Both the position numbers and the translations under genes were made by a program. From Parapedobacter sp964498395 (GTDB taxonomy: Bacteria > Bacteroidota > Bacteroidia > Sphingobacteriales > Sphingobacteriaceae): a stretch of 64,000 nt of DNA. Shown here one piece after another: positions 62,244 to 64,000 of this stretch. Location: assembly GCA_964498395.1 (NCBI GenBank), contig CAZCHE010000013.1, forward strand, positions 1 through 64,000, read 5' to 3'. Position 1 is the stretch's first letter; each line of letters begins with the position of its first letter. The notes under the pieces were generated by a model. The model had not been told where the DNA came from, did no database searches, and was given only the letters and a program-made list of their open reading frames with translations.

Positions 62244-64000
62244 ATGCAAAAATCATCTTCAACGGCCATCCGACCTACTAAGATTGTCGGATACCTTTGT
62301 GCCCTCTTGTTGCTGTTGTACGGTACAACGGCGCTGTACGGGCAGAACATTAATTTTGCTGCCGGATGTCCTAATCCGGATGAAACCCTTCCGGAAGTGA
62401 TCGTGAATACGGAGATGCCCGACAGAAATATTACCGCGATCGGTGGAGATGGAGATGTAACGATGAGTATTCTGGACATCCATCTTTTTGCGTCCGGCAT
62501 TGATTTTCCAGATGTGACCTGTCCATGCCCCCCCGGCTCGACCATCGCCGGCCTTACGTTTGAAATGGTGAACGGGGGTACTACCGTAAGGATAAGCGGT
62601 ACCCCTGCGGCCGCAAACGCTGGCCAAACCATTGTCTTTACGCTGCGCGCCAGTACGGCAAATGATGGCAACTGTGATAAGACCTTTCGATTGCCGATTG
62701 TTGCCCCGCCATTGGATCTGGCCCTCATTTTGGATCGCTCAGGTAGCATGGCTTGGCAATTTGATGGTAGTTTCTCTGGCCCTGGTCCTTCTAGGTGGCA
62801 GGGATTACTAACTGCCATAGACGCTTCAGTAGCACATTTTCAGGGGTTAAACGGGTTTAAGACAGGTGATAGATTAGCACTCCGTTTTTTCGCCAGTGCC
62901 CCCCCTTCTCATGTGATCACGCCAGCTACTCCTCCATATAATGCTCCGAATCTGATCGATGCGACCCTGGACAATGTTAACGGTTTAACCGCAGCTATTA
63001 ATACCGCCACCCCATTTGGTGGCACCGCACTGGGCGATGGTATTCTGGCTGGCAGGGATCTGGTGCTACCCGGCACTCCGGGCAGCAGGAAAGCGATGCT
63101 CGTATTTTCTGATGGCGAGCAAAATGCGGGAGATCAGGTACAGGTGGCCGGTCCGAATGCATTTACCCACACCCAATCCAATCAGAAGCTGAGTGGCAAT
63201 GCAAACGAAATCCAGATCAGTACAATCAACCTGGGTTTTTCCGGTATGAGTCCTTATTTTATGGATAATATTGCCAGCAGCAATGATGGACTGTTTACAA
63301 ATACCTTACCCGGCTCGCCTGAATTCGCGACACAATTTAGCGCAGTGATGAACCATATTTTTTCCGTTGGCAGCCCACAGTTCATTGACATTCGCAGGGG
63401 GGCTTTCGGCATGTCTTCTGGTTTGAGCGTGGCAAATTTCCCTTCTTCCATCGATACATTTGTCGTTAACAAAGGATTGGATGCGCTGGTGTTCACCTTG
63501 ATTTCCCCTTCCGGCGGTAGACCGCAGTTCACCGCATTGGTGAGGAATGGCCAAAATTTGATCCAGTATGCAACGCAACGATCTGGGCCAGGGTATATTT
63601 CTGCGGCTTTTTCTTCGGTGGGAGATACGCTCAGTGTCGATGGGGAGTGGATCGTGCAAGCTCAGCTGGGTGTTCCGTCTGTAGGGGCTGCTCCCTATAC
63701 CATTATGGCGGGAGTGGATGATCATGTCATCGATCTAGCGTATTCAACCGGTGGGAAGAACCTGAAAGTTGGCCAGTCCATTTCACCAAAGGTATCGTTT
63801 AGTATCGTCGGCAATCCGGTAACCGACGCTGATGCCCATGTTTTTATTGGGAAACCGGGCGTTGACATCAACCATACCGTTGCCGAGGCCAAGGTTGAAT
63901 TCAATCTGCCCGAAATTGACCCTGGAACACCGGACGTACAGAAACTGGCCATCCTCATGCAGGATTCGGCATTCCGAGAAAAGATTAAGGCCAACGTACA
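62244..64000 (+). CDS. Secreted von Willebrand factor A protein, cut by window end
   Basis: At least 585 residues, open to the window edge with no stop. A signal peptide (about residues 1-37, TALYGQN) is followed by a short cysteine-containing region (CPNPDETLP, VTCPCPPGS; about 45-100) and then a VWA domain with an intact metal-ion site: DRSGSM (about 168-173), the threonine in FGGTALGDG and aspartate in LVFSDGEQNAG. Beta-rich, probably immunoglobulin-like, sequence continues afterwards. It follows the tape-measure gene by 43 bases. It is probably exported via Sec, in contrast to the cytosolic eCIS parts; a surface anchor, adhesin or effector are options. Confidence 0.8.
   Translation, partial: MQKSSSTAIRPTKIVGYLCALLLLLYGTTALYGQNINFAAGCPNPDETLPEVIVNTEMPDRNITAIGGDGDVTMSILDIHLFASGIDFPDVTCPCPPGSTIAGLTFEMVNGGTTVRISGTPAAANAGQTIVFTLRASTANDGNCDKTFRLPIVAPPLDLALILDRSGSMAWQFDGSFSGPGPSRWQGLLTAIDASVAHFQGLNGFKTGDRLALRFFASAPPSHVITPATPPYNAPNLIDATLDNVNGLTAAINTATPFGGTALGDGILAGRDLVLPGTPGSRKAMLVFSDGEQNAGDQVQVAGPNAFTHTQSNQKLSGNANEIQISTINLGFSGMSPYFMDNIASSNDGLFTNTLPGSPEFATQFSAVMNHIFSVGSPQFIDIRRGAFGMSSGLSVANFPSSIDTFVVNKGLDALVFTLISPSGGRPQFTALVRNGQNLIQYATQRSGPGYISAAFSSVGDTLSVDGEWIVQAQLGVPSVGAAPYTIMAGVDDHVIDLAYSTGGKNLKVGQSISPKVSFSIVGNPVTDADAHVFIGKPGVDINHTVAEAKVEFNLPEIDPGTPDVQKLAILMQDSAFREKIKANV

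Noticed and set aside
43453..64000. Prophage interpretation of the tail genes
   Set aside because: There are no capsid, portal, terminase, integrase or lysis genes, while Afp-specific DUF4255, DUF5908 and tape-measure families are present.
1..64000. CRISPR arrays, IS elements and attachment sites
   Set aside because: No regularly spaced direct repeats, transposase or tRNA-flanked integrase was seen anywhere.

Overview
The window comes from a member of the Bacteroidota, most likely a Sphingobacteriales organism (Parapedobacter/Olivibacter-like; the genus is inference). The evidence is promoters of the TTTG-N19-21-TAnnTTTG type, few clear Shine-Dalgarno sequences, Bacteroidota-typical families (DUF4783 beside nadC, TIGR02757, DUF4905-like, FadL/OmpP1-like and small beta-barrel outer-membrane proteins, many lipoproteins), and dispersed intergenic palindromic repeats. 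Base composition looks balanced by eye. No prophage head genes, insertion sequences or CRISPR arrays are visible.

Region 1 (1-42.5 kb) is a mostly housekeeping chromosome backbone. It opens with the 5' half of a tRNA-Leu(CAA). A four-gene Mn/Zn/Fe-type ABC importer follows, arranged as binding lipoprotein, ATPase, permease fused to a DtxR-type repressor, and permease; this is the same order as chlamydial ytgABCD, with a DtxR-like palindrome inside its promoter. Then come a CoA-transferase pair, uridine kinase, an NfeD-type membrane protease, Dps, ProRS, a cystathionine synthase/lyase, PyrF, Lon, a TPR lipoprotein-region cluster, GpmI, NadC, PlsY, an M48 lipoprotein peptidase, PdxH with an isolated nuoC-nuoD pair, DnaJ/GrpE, an FtsE-like ATPase, an acyl-CoA reductase, a ferredoxin, a universal stress protein and a YceH/DUF480 protein. 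Several perfect hairpin terminators separate these units.

Region 2 (42.6-64 kb) is one long, tightly packed plus-strand operon for an extracellular contractile injection system (eCIS; Afp/PVC/MAC/AlgoCIS class). A LuxR-type regulator with a degenerate receiver domain precedes it, followed by a 12-bp perfect inverted repeat. The order is: DUF4255 cap protein (Afp16-like), unknown protein, sheath 1, sheath 2 (with about 210 extra residues), tube, second tube, DUF5908 peptide (Afp6-like), LysM tube/baseplate protein (Afp7-like), VgrG-like spike (Afp8-like), PAAR tip, gp25 (Afp9-like), baseplate J (Afp11-like), a peptidase-S74 fibre-like protein, a second large baseplate protein (Afp12-like), a short tape-measure protein (Afp14-like), and a secreted von Willebrand factor A (VWA) protein cut by the window end. 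The AAA+ ATPase (Afp15-like) usual in such loci, and any obvious toxin, are not in the window and may lie beyond 64 kb.

Together the region 2 genes should build a complete sheath-tube-baseplate nanosyringe. The most notable parts are the unassigned 251-residue protein beside the cap gene, the enlarged second sheath, the autoprocessing S74 fibre, the very short tape measure, and the co-transcribed secreted VWA protein, which has no counterpart in the Afp core set.
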